Below, one piece after another: positions 31,166 to 40,172 of a stretch of 64,000 bases of DNA (position 1 is the first letter of the stretch; every line of letters starts with the position of its first letter). The position numbers were made by a program, and so were the translations under genes. The stretch spans positions 41,735 through 105,734 of the forward strand of contig NZ_CAKZOT010000057.1 in assembly GCF_937138205.1 (NCBI RefSeq). Direction: 5' to 3'. This DNA is from an uncultured Rhodospira sp. (GTDB lineage Bacteria > Pseudomonadota > Alphaproteobacteria > Rhodospirillales > Rhodospirillaceae). Under the pieces are notes generated by a model. The model saw only the letters and a list, made by a program, of their open reading frames with translations, was not told where the DNA came from and made no database searches.

Positions 31166-33463
31166 ATGTTCAAATCGATTCGCATCGGTTCGAAGCTGTA
31201 CGGTGGTTTCGGGGTCGTATTGTTTTTGCTTGTGGCTGTAGGGGGTCTCTCGACTCTTCAGTTCCTGACCGTGCAGGACATGTTCAATCAGTACCGCGAT
31301 GCGGCCAAGGCCGCGCACACCATCAGCGAGCTTCAGGCTGAGTTCTTGCAGGCCCGACTGAATGTCAAAAACTACCTCATTGACAACGACCCAGCCGTTG
31401 CCGAGTCGGCCCTTGAACAGATGGAGGCCTCGCGCGAGCATATCGTCACCGCCTTGGAAGAGGCTGACGATCCGGATGCCGAGGCGCGCCTGAGGGACAT
31501 GAACGACCTCGCCGGCCAGTACCTGTCGGCCTTCACCAACGTCATCGACCTTGAGCGTCGACGCGCAGACCTGACACAGGTGTTCCTCGCCGTTGGCCCG
31601 GAACTCGAAAACGCCCTGACGTCCGTCATGCGGGAGTCTGATCAGGACAACAATTCAGAAGCGGCTTATCGGGCCGGATTGATGCTTCGAGAGCTGCTTC
31701 AGGCTCGCATCCATTCCAGCAAGTTCCTTGGCAACGCCGACCGCACCGAAGAGACCCGAACGTTCGAAGCCCTCACGGCATACGATGAAGCCGCGCCCGC
31801 CCTGTTGGGCGTGCTGCAGGACCCTGTGTTGCGGCGTACGACAGAGGAAGCCGTCGCGCGCAAGCAGGACTACCAGGAGGCCTTCGATGCCGTCGCCGAC
31901 GTGATCCACAGGCGCGATGAGATTGTTGGCGGAGTCCTTGATGTTGTGGGGCCAACCGTCGCGGATCAGATCGTCCGGTTCATCACGGATACCAAGCGGG
32001 TTCGCGACACTCTCGGCCCGCAAGCCGTGGCGATCATTTCCCAGACCGTCGTCATCACCATTTCCCTCTCGGTGGTTGCCATTCTGATCGGCGTTGCGGC
32101 GGCCTGGATCCTCAGCAGGGGAATCGCCCAGCCGATCCGTGCCATGACAGCCGCCATGGAACGGCTGGCGCACAAGGACTTCGCGGTGCAGATCCCGGCC
32201 CAGGACCATAAGGATGAGGTCGGCGAGATGTCGAAGGCCGTGCAGGTCTTCAAGGACAATGGCATCAGCCTGAACCGGATGCAGGCCGAGCAGGAAGCCG
32301 AGCATCGCCGCAACGCGCGGCGGGTTAAAACGGAAATGTTCGCCCTGACGAACGCCCTGGACGAACAGGTCCGGGGGTCCATCGCCGAGGTGCAGCAACA
32401 GGCCAAGCGGATGCTGGACGCGGCCGTCAAGATGGCGGAGGCGGTGACCATCTCCGAGGGTGGCGCGACGGCCGCCGCGAATGCGTCGCGCGAGTCGTCG
32501 TCCAGCGTCGATGCCGTGGCGGCGGCCGCCGAGGAAATGGCCAGTTCCATTGCCGAGATCAGTCGGCAGGTCAGCGGTGCCAGCGACATTGCCCGTCGGG
32601 CCTCCAATCAGGCCGAGATGACCAACGAACGGATCCAGGGCCTCGCGTCCGCCGCCAACCAGGTCGGCGAGGTGGTCAACCTCATCAGCGATATCGCCAA
32701 GCAGACGAACCTTTTGGCCTTGAACGCGACAATCGAGGCCGCGCGCGCCGGCGAGGCCGGCAAGGGCTTCGCCGTGGTCGCCAACGAGGTCAAGACGCTC
32801 GCCAACCAGACCGCAAAAGCGACAGAGGACATCGCCGGACAGATCAGCACCATCCAGACCTCGACCAAGGACGCGGTCGAGGCCATCGAAAGCATCGTGC
32901 GGGTGATCGGCGAAATCAACGAAGTCACCTCCAGCGTCTCGGCCGCGGTGGAGGAGCAATCCGCCGCCACCGGCGAGATCAGCCAGAACGCCCAGCAGGC
33001 CGCGCAGAGCACCCAGGATGCGTCGCGCAACATCGAGGATGTCTCCAACAGCACCGAAACGACCGGTGGCTACGCCCGCGACGTCAAGCAGGCGGCGACT
33101 CAAGTCGGCGAGCAGATCGCGCGGATGCTGCAAGATCTGGAACGGATCGTCCGTTCGGGCAGCGAAGAGGAACGCGAGATCCACGCCCTGCGGACCATCA
33201 ACGTCGCGTGCACGATCGACGTGGGTGGCGGGGCGCAGCACTCCACGCTGCTGCAGGATGTGTCCCTCAGCGGCGTCGGAGTCCTGGATCGGCCGCTGGG
33301 GGTGGATCGCGGTCAGAGGCTTACATTGCAGGTCCCGGACCTGGGGACGGTAGAGGCCATTGTCGTGTCGGAAACCGCGACCCACACGCACATACGCCTG
33401 GACGTCGGCGAAGGCCAGAGAAAGGGCCTCGAAACCTTCGTCCGACAACGCCAGCGCGGCTAA
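31166..33463 (+). CDS. Methyl-accepting chemotaxis protein with C-terminal PilZ-like domain
   Basis: The 765-residue transducer has a first membrane helix (about 12-34), a mostly helical periplasmic sensor of about 255 residues, a second membrane helix (about 294-318) and a HAMP domain. A long cytoplasmic coiled coil follows with the MCP hairpin tip (DIAKQTNLLALNATIEAARA, AGKGFAVVANEVKTLA). Beyond the usual end, residues about 668-758 form a PilZ-like domain with DVSLSGVGVL, the D-x-S-x-x-G motif for c-di-GMP. The upstream arginine motif is present only as R-E-I-H-A-L-R, so binding is uncertain. The start at 31166 has GGAG upstream and places the membrane helix near the N-terminus. No che genes are adjacent. 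Confidence 0.9.
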   Translation: MFKSIRIGSKLYGGFGVVLFLLVAVGGLSTLQFLTVQDMFNQYRDAAKAAHTISELQAEFLQARLNVKNYLIDNDPAVAESALEQMEASREHIVTALEEADDPDAEARLRDMNDLAGQYLSAFTNVIDLERRRADLTQVFLAVGPELENALTSVMRESDQDNNSEAAYRAGLMLRELLQARIHSSKFLGNADRTEETRTFEALTAYDEAAPALLGVLQDPVLRRTTEEAVARKQDYQEAFDAVADVIHRRDEIVGGVLDVVGPTVADQIVRFITDTKRVRDTLGPQAVAIISQTVVITISLSVVAILIGVAAAWILSRGIAQPIRAMTAAMERLAHKDFAVQIPAQDHKDEVGEMSKAVQVFKDNGISLNRMQAEQEAEHRRNARRVKTEMFALTNALDEQVRGSIAEVQQQAKRMLDAAVKMAEAVTISEGGATAAANASRESSSSVDAVAAAAEEMASSIAEISRQVSGASDIARRASNQAEMTNERIQGLASAANQVGEVVNLISDIAKQTNLLALNATIEAARAGEAGKGFAVVANEVKTLANQTAKATEDIAGQISTIQTSTKDAVEAIESIVRVIGEINEVTSSVSAAVEEQSAATGEISQNAQQAAQSTQDASRNIEDVSNSTETTGGYARDVKQAATQVGEQIARMLQDLERIVRSGSEEEREIHALRTINVACTIDVGGGAQHSTLLQDVSLSGVGVLDRPLGVDRGQRLTLQVPDLGTVEAIVVSETATHTHIRLDVGEGQRKGLETFVRQRQRG

Positions 33464-33488
33464 CGGGATCGTCTCCCGGGATGTGGTG

Positions 33489-33518
33489 CCGGAGCGCGAT
33501 GGCCTTCGCGCTCTCCGG
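33489..33518. terminator. Hairpin between convergent chemoreceptor and DUF2237 genes
   Basis: CCGGAG and CGCGA pair with TCGCG and CTCCGG around a short loop, with a 2-nt bulge. It sits 26 bp after the chemoreceptor stop. No strong T-run, so the call is moderate. Confidence 0.5.
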
Positions 33519-33560
33519 CTGGGTTTGCCCGTTGGATCATGCGACCGGCACCCGGCCCCC

Positions 33561-33959
33561 CTAAAGGCGCGATCCCTGCCCCGGCGCCGCGTAGGCCTTC
33601 AGTTCCTCCAGGGTGACGACCTCCAGCGCGCGTTCGTGCGTGGCCTCCAGCACCACCGGCGGGGCCATGCCGATTTCGAACGCGTCCAGCCAGCGCGACG
33701 CGCACACGCACCAGCGATTGCCGGGCTGAAGCCCGGGAAAGCCGTACTCGGGCCGGGGCGTCAGCAGGTCGTTGCCGGATCGCCGGCTGAATTCCAGGAA
33801 CTCCAGGGTCATGACGGCACACACCGTGTGGGATCCCGGATCATCATCCCCCGTGTTGCAGCATCCGTCCCGGTAGAACCCCGTCAAGGGTCGCAGGGAA
33901 CACCGCGCAAGCTGGCCGCCGAGGACATTGCGGGCGGTAGTGGTTTTGTCTTCGGTCAT
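33561..33959 (-). CDS. DUF2237 family protein
   Basis: The 132-residue product matches DUF2237: RNVLGGQLARCSL, LTGFYRDGCCNTG, HTVCAVMTLEFLEFS, GLQPGNRWCVCASRWLDA and PPVVLEATHERALEVV. Several conserved Cys and Asp residues suggest metal binding, but no biochemical function is established for the family. The ATG at 33959 fits the family start (MTEDKTTTARNV); the upstream codon at 33968 is less likely. It is convergent with the chemoreceptor gene and divergent from the patatin gene. Confidence 0.85.
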   Translation of the reverse strand: MTEDKTTTARNVLGGQLARCSLRPLTGFYRDGCCNTGDDDPGSHTVCAVMTLEFLEFSRRSGNDLLTPRPEYGFPGLQPGNRWCVCASRWLDAFEIGMAPPVVLEATHERALEVVTLEELKAYAAPGQGSRL

Positions 33960-34097
33960 GGCACGCACTCCTCCCCCTGGGCCTTCCGCGAGCCCATGTC
34001 ATTCTGGGATGTGGGGATGGGCCGGCGCGGCGTCATCCCACTGTCACACGCGGACGGCCACGCCGCCCCACGGGCGGCCCTGGAAGGACAGCAGCCC

Positions 34098-35180
34098 ATG
34101 ATGGACCAAAGCCCGAACACAAAGCCGCTCAATGTCGCCCTGCAGGGTGGCGGGTCCCACGGCGCGTACACCTGGGGGGTTCTGGACAAGCTGCTGGAGG
34201 ACGGCCGCCTGGCGATCGACGGCCTGTCCGGGACCAGCGCCGGGTCGATGAATGCCGTGGTCTATGCCTACGGCAAGATGACCGGCGGCCCTGACGGCGC
34301 GCGCACCGCGCTGCACGAGTTCTGGTCGCACGTCAGCGAGGCCGGACAATGGTTCTCGCCGGTGCGGACGACGCCGTGGGACGGCTGGGCCAAGGCCTGG
34401 GGCATGGACCGCTCGCCCCTGTTCACCCTGTTCGACGCGGCCACTCGCATGGTCTCGCCCTATGTCCTCAACCCGTTCGACTTCAACCCGTTGCGTAAGG
34501 TGCTGGAAAAGACCGTGGATTTCGACACGCTGCGGGACTGCCGCTGCACGCGCCTGTTCATCAGCGCGACCAACGTGCGCACCGGCCGCGTGCGGGTGTT
34601 CACGGCGCCGGAGATCTCAACCGACGTGGTGATGGCCTCGGCCTGCCTGCCGTTCCTGTTCAAGGCGGTGGAGATCGACGGCGAGGCTTTCTGGGACGGC
34701 GGCTACATGGGCAACCCGTCTTTGTTCCCATTCTTCTATCACACCGGCACCGACGACGTGCTGATCGTCAACATCAACCCGATCGAGCGTCACACGGTAC
34801 CCAAGAGCGCCCCCGACATCATGGACCGCGTCAACGAGATCAGCTTCAACAGCCCCCTGTTGGGGGAAATGCGGGCCATCGCCTTCGTGCAGAAACTGAT
34901 CGACGAGGACTGGCTGAACGAGGAGCACAAGGGCAAGCTGCGGCGGGTGCGGTTCCACGCCGTCCGGGCCGACCAACTGATGTGCGACCTGACAGTGGCC
35001 AGCAAGTACCGCACCGACTGGGATTTCCTGTGCGATCTGCGTGACCGAGGCCGCGCGGCGGCGGAGGCGTGGCTGCTGGCCCATGTCGACGATGTCGGCA
35101 CGTGCTCCACCGTGGACCTGCACCAGGAATACCTCGGGCCCGACGGCGCCGTGGGTCCGGACCCCGCGCCGGCGCCGTGA
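34098..35180 (+). CDS. Patatin-like phospholipase
   Basis: The 360-residue protein has the patatin catalytic parts: the oxyanion hole GGGSHG (18-23), the nucleophile elbow GTSAG (45-49, Ser47) and the dyad Asp in FWDGGYMGNP. It should be a lipid acyl hydrolase. No signal peptide. Two ATGs are adjacent (34098 and 34101); AAGGA lies 11 nt upstream. The large upstream open frame is a shadow of the chemoreceptor and DUF2237 region. In other alphaproteobacteria such genes often stand near polyhydroxyalkanoate or membrane genes; nothing here shows which lipid is used. Confidence 0.9.
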   Translation: MMDQSPNTKPLNVALQGGGSHGAYTWGVLDKLLEDGRLAIDGLSGTSAGSMNAVVYAYGKMTGGPDGARTALHEFWSHVSEAGQWFSPVRTTPWDGWAKAWGMDRSPLFTLFDAATRMVSPYVLNPFDFNPLRKVLEKTVDFDTLRDCRCTRLFISATNVRTGRVRVFTAPEISTDVVMASACLPFLFKAVEIDGEAFWDGGYMGNPSLFPFFYHTGTDDVLIVNINPIERHTVPKSAPDIMDRVNEISFNSPLLGEMRAIAFVQKLIDEDWLNEEHKGKLRRVRFHAVRADQLMCDLTVASKYRTDWDFLCDLRDRGRAAAEAWLLAHVDDVGTCSTVDLHQEYLGPDGAVGPDPAPAP

Positions 35181-35345
35181 CGGCGCGGCCTTGTCCCGGC
35201 GGCGGGTGCGGTCCAAATAGCAGGCGGCGCCCGCCCGATGGCGAGCCGCCTCCGCGCGGGCGGATACGGTCCGCCACCGCAACATCCCTTGCCGGGCGCG
35301 CCAACCCGGCCTAAACACCACTGCCACCGATATGAGGAGGATGCC

Positions 35346-36173
35346 GTGCGGGACGACGGCGCCAGAGCCACCCATTTCACCGCGCCGCAGCCGCGCGCCA
35401 TTGGCGCGGTCAACTGGCGCGGCGCCTGGGAACTGTACCTCAAGGAGGTGCGGCGGTTCCTGAAGGTCTACATGCAGACCGTCATGGCGCCGATCGTCAC
35501 CACCCTGATCTTCCTGGCCATTTTTGTGCTGGCCCTGGGTCGGGACGTGACGCCGCACGTGCCCGGCGTGTCGTTCATGGAATTCCTCGCCCCCGGTCTG
35601 GTGATGATGGCCATGGTGCAGAACGCCTTCGCCAACACGTCGTCGTCGGTGATCATCTCCAAGGTTCAGGGCAACATCGTCGACGTGCTGATGCCGCCGC
35701 TGTCCAGCGTGGAAATCCTGACGGCGTATGCCCTGGCCGGAGTTTCGCGGGGCCTGGTGGTGGGTGTGGCGGTGCTGGCGGCGATTGCCGTGTTCGTGCC
35801 CATCCACATCCACAACGTCGGCTTTATTCTGTTTCATGCCTTCGGGGCGTCGCTGATGCTGTCGCTGCTGGGCATCATCGCCGGCATCTGGGCCGACAAG
35901 TTCGACCACATGGCGGCGGTGACGAATTTCATCATCACGCCCTTGTCATTCCTGTCCGGAACGTTCTATTCGATCGATCGCCTGCCGGAAAATTTCCAGC
36001 TCTTTGCCCACATCAATCCGTTCTTCTACATGATCGACGGATTTCGCTACGGCTTCATCGGCCACGAGGACGCCCTGGCCACGGCCGGCCTGCCGGTGGT
36101 GCTGGGGGCCAACGTGGTGCTGCTGGCGGCCGGGTACGCCATGCTGAAGTCGGGCTACAAACTGAAGGCGTGA
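35346..36173 (+). CDS. ABC-2 type transporter permease
   Basis: The 275-residue integral membrane protein has about six membrane helices and the ABC-2 signature region LSGTFYSIDRLPENFQLFAHINPFFYMIDGFRYGF. ABC-2 permeases export lipids, polysaccharides or drugs with a partner ATPase. The GTG at 35346 has a strong GAGGAGG 7 nt upstream and was chosen over the open frame from 35238. No ATPase gene is adjacent, so the partner must be encoded elsewhere. It precedes lgt by 4 bp of spacing, suggesting co-transcription. Confidence 0.88.
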   Translation: MRDDGARATHFTAPQPRAIGAVNWRGAWELYLKEVRRFLKVYMQTVMAPIVTTLIFLAIFVLALGRDVTPHVPGVSFMEFLAPGLVMMAMVQNAFANTSSSVIISKVQGNIVDVLMPPLSSVEILTAYALAGVSRGLVVGVAVLAAIAVFVPIHIHNVGFILFHAFGASLMLSLLGIIAGIWADKFDHMAAVTNFIITPLSFLSGTFYSIDRLPENFQLFAHINPFFYMIDGFRYGFIGHEDALATAGLPVVLGANVVLLAAGYAMLKSGYKLKA

Positions 36174-36177
36174 CACC

Positions 36178-37026
36178 GTGGACCTGCTTGCCGCCGCTCC
36201 GACCCTGGCCGCCGTGCCGTTTCCGGCCATCGACCCGGTGGCCTTTGAGATCGGCCCGCTGGTCATCCGGTGGTACGCGCTGGCGTACATCGGCGGGCTG
36301 GTGCTGGGCTGGTGGATGCTGCGGCGCCTGGGGCGCACGCCGCCGGCGGTGCTGACGGCCGAGCAAGCGGACGATTTTCTCGTCTGGGCCACGCTGGGCG
36401 TGGTGCTGGGCGGACGGCTGGGCTACGTTTTGTTCTACAACCTGCCGTATTACCTCGACCACCCGGCCGAGATCGCCATGGTCTGGCAGGGCGGCATGGC
36501 CTTCCACGGCGGATTCCTGGGCGTGGTCATCGCCTTGCTGATCTTCTGTCGCCGCAAGGGCATTCCTCCGCTGGCCATGGGCGACCTGCTGGCGTGCATC
36601 GCGCCCATCGGCTTGTTCTTCGGCCGCATCGCCAACTTCATCAACGGCGAGCTGTACGGCCGCCCGGCGCCCGACGTGCCGTGGGCCATGGTGTTTCCAA
36701 CCGCCGACGCCCAGCCGCGCCACCCCAGCCAGCTCTACGAGGCGGCGCTGGAAGGGTTGGTCCTGTTCGCGGTGACCATGATCCTGTTCCGTGTCGCGGC
36801 GGTGCGGGCGCGGCGCGGGGCGCTGATCGGGGTCTTCATGACCGGGTACGGTCTGGCCCGCTTCGTGGTCGAGTATTTCCGCGAACCCGATCCGCAGCTC
36901 GGCTATCTGTTCGGGGTCATCACCATGGGCCAGATCCTGTCGCTGCCCATGATCCTGGCCGGTCTGGCGTTCCTGGCCTGGGCCTGGTACCGGCCGCCGG
37001 CGTGGCGGCCCGGCGCGCCCGCATGA
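36178..37026 (+). CDS. lgt: Prolipoprotein diacylglyceryl transferase
   Basis: The 282-residue inner-membrane enzyme transfers diacylglycerol to the lipobox cysteine, the first step of lipoprotein maturation. Family features: IRWYALAYIGGL-like opening (VIRWYALAYIGGLVLGWW), GRLGYVLFYN, GGMAFHGGFLG, the Lgt signature GRIANFINGELYGRP, and RHPSQLYEAALEGL. Start is GTG at 36178. It overlaps the downstream methyltransferase gene (ATGA). At least three lipoproteins in this window (1511, 38879, 45616) would be substrates. Confidence 0.95.
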   Translation: MDLLAAAPTLAAVPFPAIDPVAFEIGPLVIRWYALAYIGGLVLGWWMLRRLGRTPPAVLTAEQADDFLVWATLGVVLGGRLGYVLFYNLPYYLDHPAEIAMVWQGGMAFHGGFLGVVIALLIFCRRKGIPPLAMGDLLACIAPIGLFFGRIANFINGELYGRPAPDVPWAMVFPTADAQPRHPSQLYEAALEGLVLFAVTMILFRVAAVRARRGALIGVFMTGYGLARFVVEYFREPDPQLGYLFGVITMGQILSLPMILAGLAFLAWAWYRPPAWRPGAPA

Positions 37027-38096
37027 GCACGCCCGTCGAGGACCGGCTGCGAGCGCGCATCGCGGCCGAGGGACCCCTTCCGGTGGAAGACGTCATGGCC
37101 GAGGCCAACGCCGCGTACTACGCGCGCGGCACAGCCATTGGCGCCGCCGGCGACTTCATTACGGCCCCCGAGATCAGCCAGGTGTTCGGCGAGGTCGTCG
37201 GCCTGTGGACGGCCGTGGTCTGGCAGCTTCTGGGAATGCCCAAGCCGGTCTCGCTGGTCGAGTGCGGCCCCGGGCGCGGCACCCTGATGGCCGATGCCCT
37301 GCGGGCGCTGGCCCCGGTGCCGGCGTTCCGCGAGGCGCTTGAGGTGCACCTGGTGGAGACCAGCCCGGCCCTGCGCGAGGTCCAGTGCGCCACCCTGGGC
37401 GACGCCGTGACGGCGTGGCACGACGGTCTGGAGACCCTGCCCGACCGACCCCTTCTGCTGATCGCCAACGAGTTCCTGGATGCGCTGCCGGTGCGCCAGT
37501 ACGTGCGGGTCGGCGCGGCGTGGCATCTGCGCCGGGTCGACGTGGACGCGGACGGCGCCTTTCGCTTCGTGACCGGCGAGCCGGTCGCGGCCGACGACCT
37601 GGACCCGCGTGTGCGGGCGCGGGCGCCGGACGGCGCCATCGCCGAGGTGTGCCCGGCGGCCCGCGATGTCGTGGCCGCCGTGGCCCGCCGGGTGGCGGCC
37701 CGGGGCGGTGCCGCCGTGTTCATCGACTACGGCCACGCGGTCTCGGCGGGCGGCGACACACTGCAGGCGGTGCGACGTCATGCGCAACATCCTGTCCTTC
37801 AGGGTCTTGGCACCGTGGACCTGACGGCCCATGTGGATTTTCAGGCATTGGCTGAATCAGCCGAGTCTGCTGGGGTCTTGTCGCATGGCCCGGTAGATCA
37901 AGGTTCTTGGCTTCGGGCATTGGGCGCGGAAATGCGGGCCGCTCAGTTGTGTCGCCATGCCAACGAAAATCAGGCCGAGGCGGTCCGCTCCGGAGTTCGT
38001 CGCTTGATCGATCCCGGGGAAATGGGCACCTTGTTTAGGGTCTTTGCCGTGACCGCGCCTGGGTTGGCCTCGCCACCCGGTTTCGAAGGGACGTGA
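37023..38096 (+). CDS. SAM-dependent methyltransferase, MidA/NDUFAF7 family
   Basis: The 357-residue product has GDFITAPEISQVFGEVVGLW and LVECGPGRGTLMADALRAL, the signatures of the DUF185/NDUFAF7 (MidA) family, whose mitochondrial member methylates an arginine of complex I. ANEFLDALPVRQYV and AVFIDYGH follow in the expected order. A bacterial role in complex I assembly is plausible but not shown. The gene sits in an lgt-midA-pgeF series, overlapping lgt by four bases and 4 bp from pgeF, an order seen in many alphaproteobacteria. Confidence 0.9.
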   Translation: MSTPVEDRLRARIAAEGPLPVEDVMAEANAAYYARGTAIGAAGDFITAPEISQVFGEVVGLWTAVVWQLLGMPKPVSLVECGPGRGTLMADALRALAPVPAFREALEVHLVETSPALREVQCATLGDAVTAWHDGLETLPDRPLLLIANEFLDALPVRQYVRVGAAWHLRRVDVDADGAFRFVTGEPVAADDLDPRVRARAPDGAIAEVCPAARDVVAAVARRVAARGGAAVFIDYGHAVSAGGDTLQAVRRHAQHPVLQGLGTVDLTAHVDFQALAESAESAGVLSHGPVDQGSWLRALGAEMRAAQLCRHANENQAEAVRSGVRRLIDPGEMGTLFRVFAVTAPGLASPPGFEGT

Positions 38097-38100
38097 CTCC

Positions 38101-38868
38101 ATGATTACCGTATCCGCGTTGAATGCCTTGAGCCGGGTCCGCCACGCCTTTTGCACGCGGGACGGCGGCATTTCCGAGGGGCTGTACGAGAGCAACAATT
38201 GCGGGTATTCGTCCAGCGACGATCCGGCCAACGTGGCCAAGAACCGACAGAAGTCGGTCGAGCGGATGGAGATGCCGCCGGAGGCGCTGGTCACGGTCAG
38301 CCAGCAGCACACCACCGACGTCGTGGTCACGGACAAGCCATGGCCGCGAGATGCCATGCCGGTGGCCGACGCCATTGTGACGACGCGCCCGCGCCTGGTG
38401 CTCGGCGTGCTGACGGCGGACTGCGCGCCGGTGCTGATGGCCGACGGCAAGGCGGGCGTGGTGGCGGCCGTGCACGCCGGGTGGCGCGGGGCGCTGAACG
38501 GCGTTCTGGCCAACACCGTGGCCACCATGACGGAGCTCGGCGCCAAGCCCGACAGGATCATCGTCGGCATCGGTCCGTGCATCGGCCAGCGCTCCTACGA
38601 GGTGGGACCGGAGTTCCCCGCCCCGTTCCTGGAACAGGACGAAACCAACGCCGCCTTCTTCGCCGACGCCCGCCGGGAGGGACACTTTCTGTTCGACCTG
38701 CCCGGGTTCGTGGCCAAACAGCTGTCCCGCGCGGGGGTGCGCGAGATCATGCCCACGCCGTGCGACACCTGTCGGGAGGAGGCGCGGTTCTTTAGTCATC
38801 GCCGGGCAACCCTGCGCGGCGAGGAGGACTATGGGCGCCAATTGTCGGCCATTGCCCTGGAGCGGTGA
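38101..38868 (+). CDS. pgeF: Peptidoglycan editing factor / purine nucleosidase family protein (YfiH, laccase domain)
   Basis: The 255-residue product shows HAFCTRDGGISEGLYESNN, LGVLTADCAPVLMAD, AAVHAGWRGALNGV and GIGPCIGQRSYEVG, with the His/Cys set (His in AVHAGWRG, Cys in TADC) that binds zinc in this family. Members have been described as multi-copper polyphenol oxidases, purine nucleoside phosphorylases and as PgeF, which prevents wrong amino acids entering peptidoglycan; the last role is the best-supported in bacteria. It follows midA by 4 bp. Confidence 0.9.
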   Translation: MITVSALNALSRVRHAFCTRDGGISEGLYESNNCGYSSSDDPANVAKNRQKSVERMEMPPEALVTVSQQHTTDVVVTDKPWPRDAMPVADAIVTTRPRLVLGVLTADCAPVLMADGKAGVVAAVHAGWRGALNGVLANTVATMTELGAKPDRIIVGIGPCIGQRSYEVGPEFPAPFLEQDETNAAFFADARREGHFLFDLPGFVAKQLSRAGVREIMPTPCDTCREEARFFSHRRATLRGEEDYGRQLSAIALER

Positions 38869-38878
38869 GGGAGCCACG

Positions 38879-39940
38879 ATGCCGAGGTCATCCCTGGTCG
38901 GGCTGCGCGGCGCGCTGGTGGTCGCGGCGCTGATCGTCCTGGCGGCCTGTGGCCTTCCGCAGCCCTTTCGGCACCACGCCTATGCCCCCGACGACAACCC
39001 GCTGGTCAGCTTGCGATCCGGCATCGGGGTGGCCGTGCCGCCGGTGGTCGGCGCGCCGCCGCCGTTGAACCGCGCGATGGCGGTGGAGATGGCCGACCGC
39101 CTGCGGACCTGGGAGATCCCGGCGACCGTGGTCAACAGCGCGGCGGCGGACGCGCCGGGGCTGGTGCTGCTCGGGTGGCTGGTCGGCAACGAGCCGGAGG
39201 GCGGCCGCATTGGGCTCGACGTGCGCTGGAGCCTGCTGGCCTCGGATGGCACGGTGCTCGACGAGACGACCCGCCACGTGACCGTGTCAAACGGCCTGTG
39301 GACCGCGCGGGACCAACGGGTGGCGGCCCTGGTGGCCAGCGAGAGCCGGGCGTCCGTCGTCGGCATGATCGGGCCGGGCTCGGGGCTGGCGGACGAACCG
39401 GGCGGAGTGGACGAGGCCCTGGCGGCGGTACCGCCGCCGGGGGCGGCCCCAAAGGCTGACACCGAGCCGGCCGACACCGAGGCGGCCGAGGACGATGCCA
39501 CCAGTGCCCCGGCGGCGGAAACGCCGAAACGCCGGGCAGGCGAGCCGGCGCGCTCGGCCGCCGATCTGGTCATGGCGCCGCCGGAGGTGACGCGGGCGCC
39601 GGGCGACGGCAAGGAGGCGCTGGAACGCGCCTTGACCCGCATCTTCGAACAGAACGGCGTGACCATCCAGGACACCCCGTCCCCCGACCGCCTGAGCGTG
39701 CGCGGCGCGGTCGACCTGCTGCCGCTGGAGTCGGTCTCGCAGGAGCAGGTCACCATCGTCTGGGAACTGAAGGATGGCGACGGCGACCTGCTGGGACGCA
39801 TGACGCAGGAAAACGCCATCCCGGTCGGCAGCCTGGACGGCCCTTGGGGCGACGTGGCGGCCCTGATCGCCGAGGGGGCGGTCATGGGCGTGGGCGAGAT
39901 CCTGGTGCGCAAGGGGATCGTCGTGCCGCCAGGGTCCTGA
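38879..39940 (+). CDS. Putative lipoprotein of unknown function
   Basis: The 353-residue protein has a lipoprotein signal (hydrophobic helix ending LAAC, Cys24) and would be anchored in a membrane by Lgt, whose gene is upstream in the same series. Two similar modules can be seen: residues about 45-155 and 245-350, each with LERAL/MADRL-like helices and strand-rich segments containing W-x-L or WEL blocks ([16 protein letters not shown] and [15 protein letters not shown]). They are joined by an Ala/Pro/Glu-rich linker. The repeat suggests an internal duplication. GAGGGAG precedes the ATG. No function is proposed. Confidence 0.7.
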   Translation: MPRSSLVGLRGALVVAALIVLAACGLPQPFRHHAYAPDDNPLVSLRSGIGVAVPPVVGAPPPLNRAMAVEMADRLRTWEIPATVVNSAAADAPGLVLLGWLVGNEPEGGRIGLDVRWSLLASDGTVLDETTRHVTVSNGLWTARDQRVAALVASESRASVVGMIGPGSGLADEPGGVDEALAAVPPPGAAPKADTEPADTEAAEDDATSAPAAETPKRRAGEPARSAADLVMAPPEVTRAPGDGKEALERALTRIFEQNGVTIQDTPSPDRLSVRGAVDLLPLESVSQEQVTIVWELKDGDGDLLGRMTQENAIPVGSLDGPWGDVAALIAEGAVMGVGEILVRKGIVVPPGS

Positions 39941-39998
39941 TGCCCCGGCGCGCCGTCCGTGCGACAACGGCTGTCATGACAGCTTGGTGAAAGCCGTA

Positions 39999-40027
39999 TT
40001 GTCGGGTGGCGGAGCGGTTGATATAGT
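39999..40027 (+). promoter_or_regulatory. Putative sigma70-type promoter of prs
   Basis: TTGTCG (39999-40004), a 17-bp spacer and TATAGT (40022-40027): four of six and five of six matches to consensus. It would give a leader of about 140 nt before prs. Confidence 0.55.
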
Positions 40028-40038
40028 CCGCCGCGCGC

Positions 40039-40068
40039 GGCGACGGAGGGGGCTGGCTCTCCGTCGCC
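40039..40068 (+). other. Strong hairpin at the 5' end of the prs leader
   Basis: GGCGACGGAG pairs perfectly with CTCCGTCGCC around a 10-nt loop. It lies just after the predicted transcription start and may stabilise the mRNA or take part in control. No T-run follows. Confidence 0.45.
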
Positions 40069-40172
40069 AAGGCTTCTCTTGGGGTTGCCGTCCTCGGGCC
40101 ATCGTCCGCGCCAGCGGGTCCGGCAGGGCGCGCGCCGCCGATCCTGCTCATCGCCTCCGGGGACCCTGGCCC

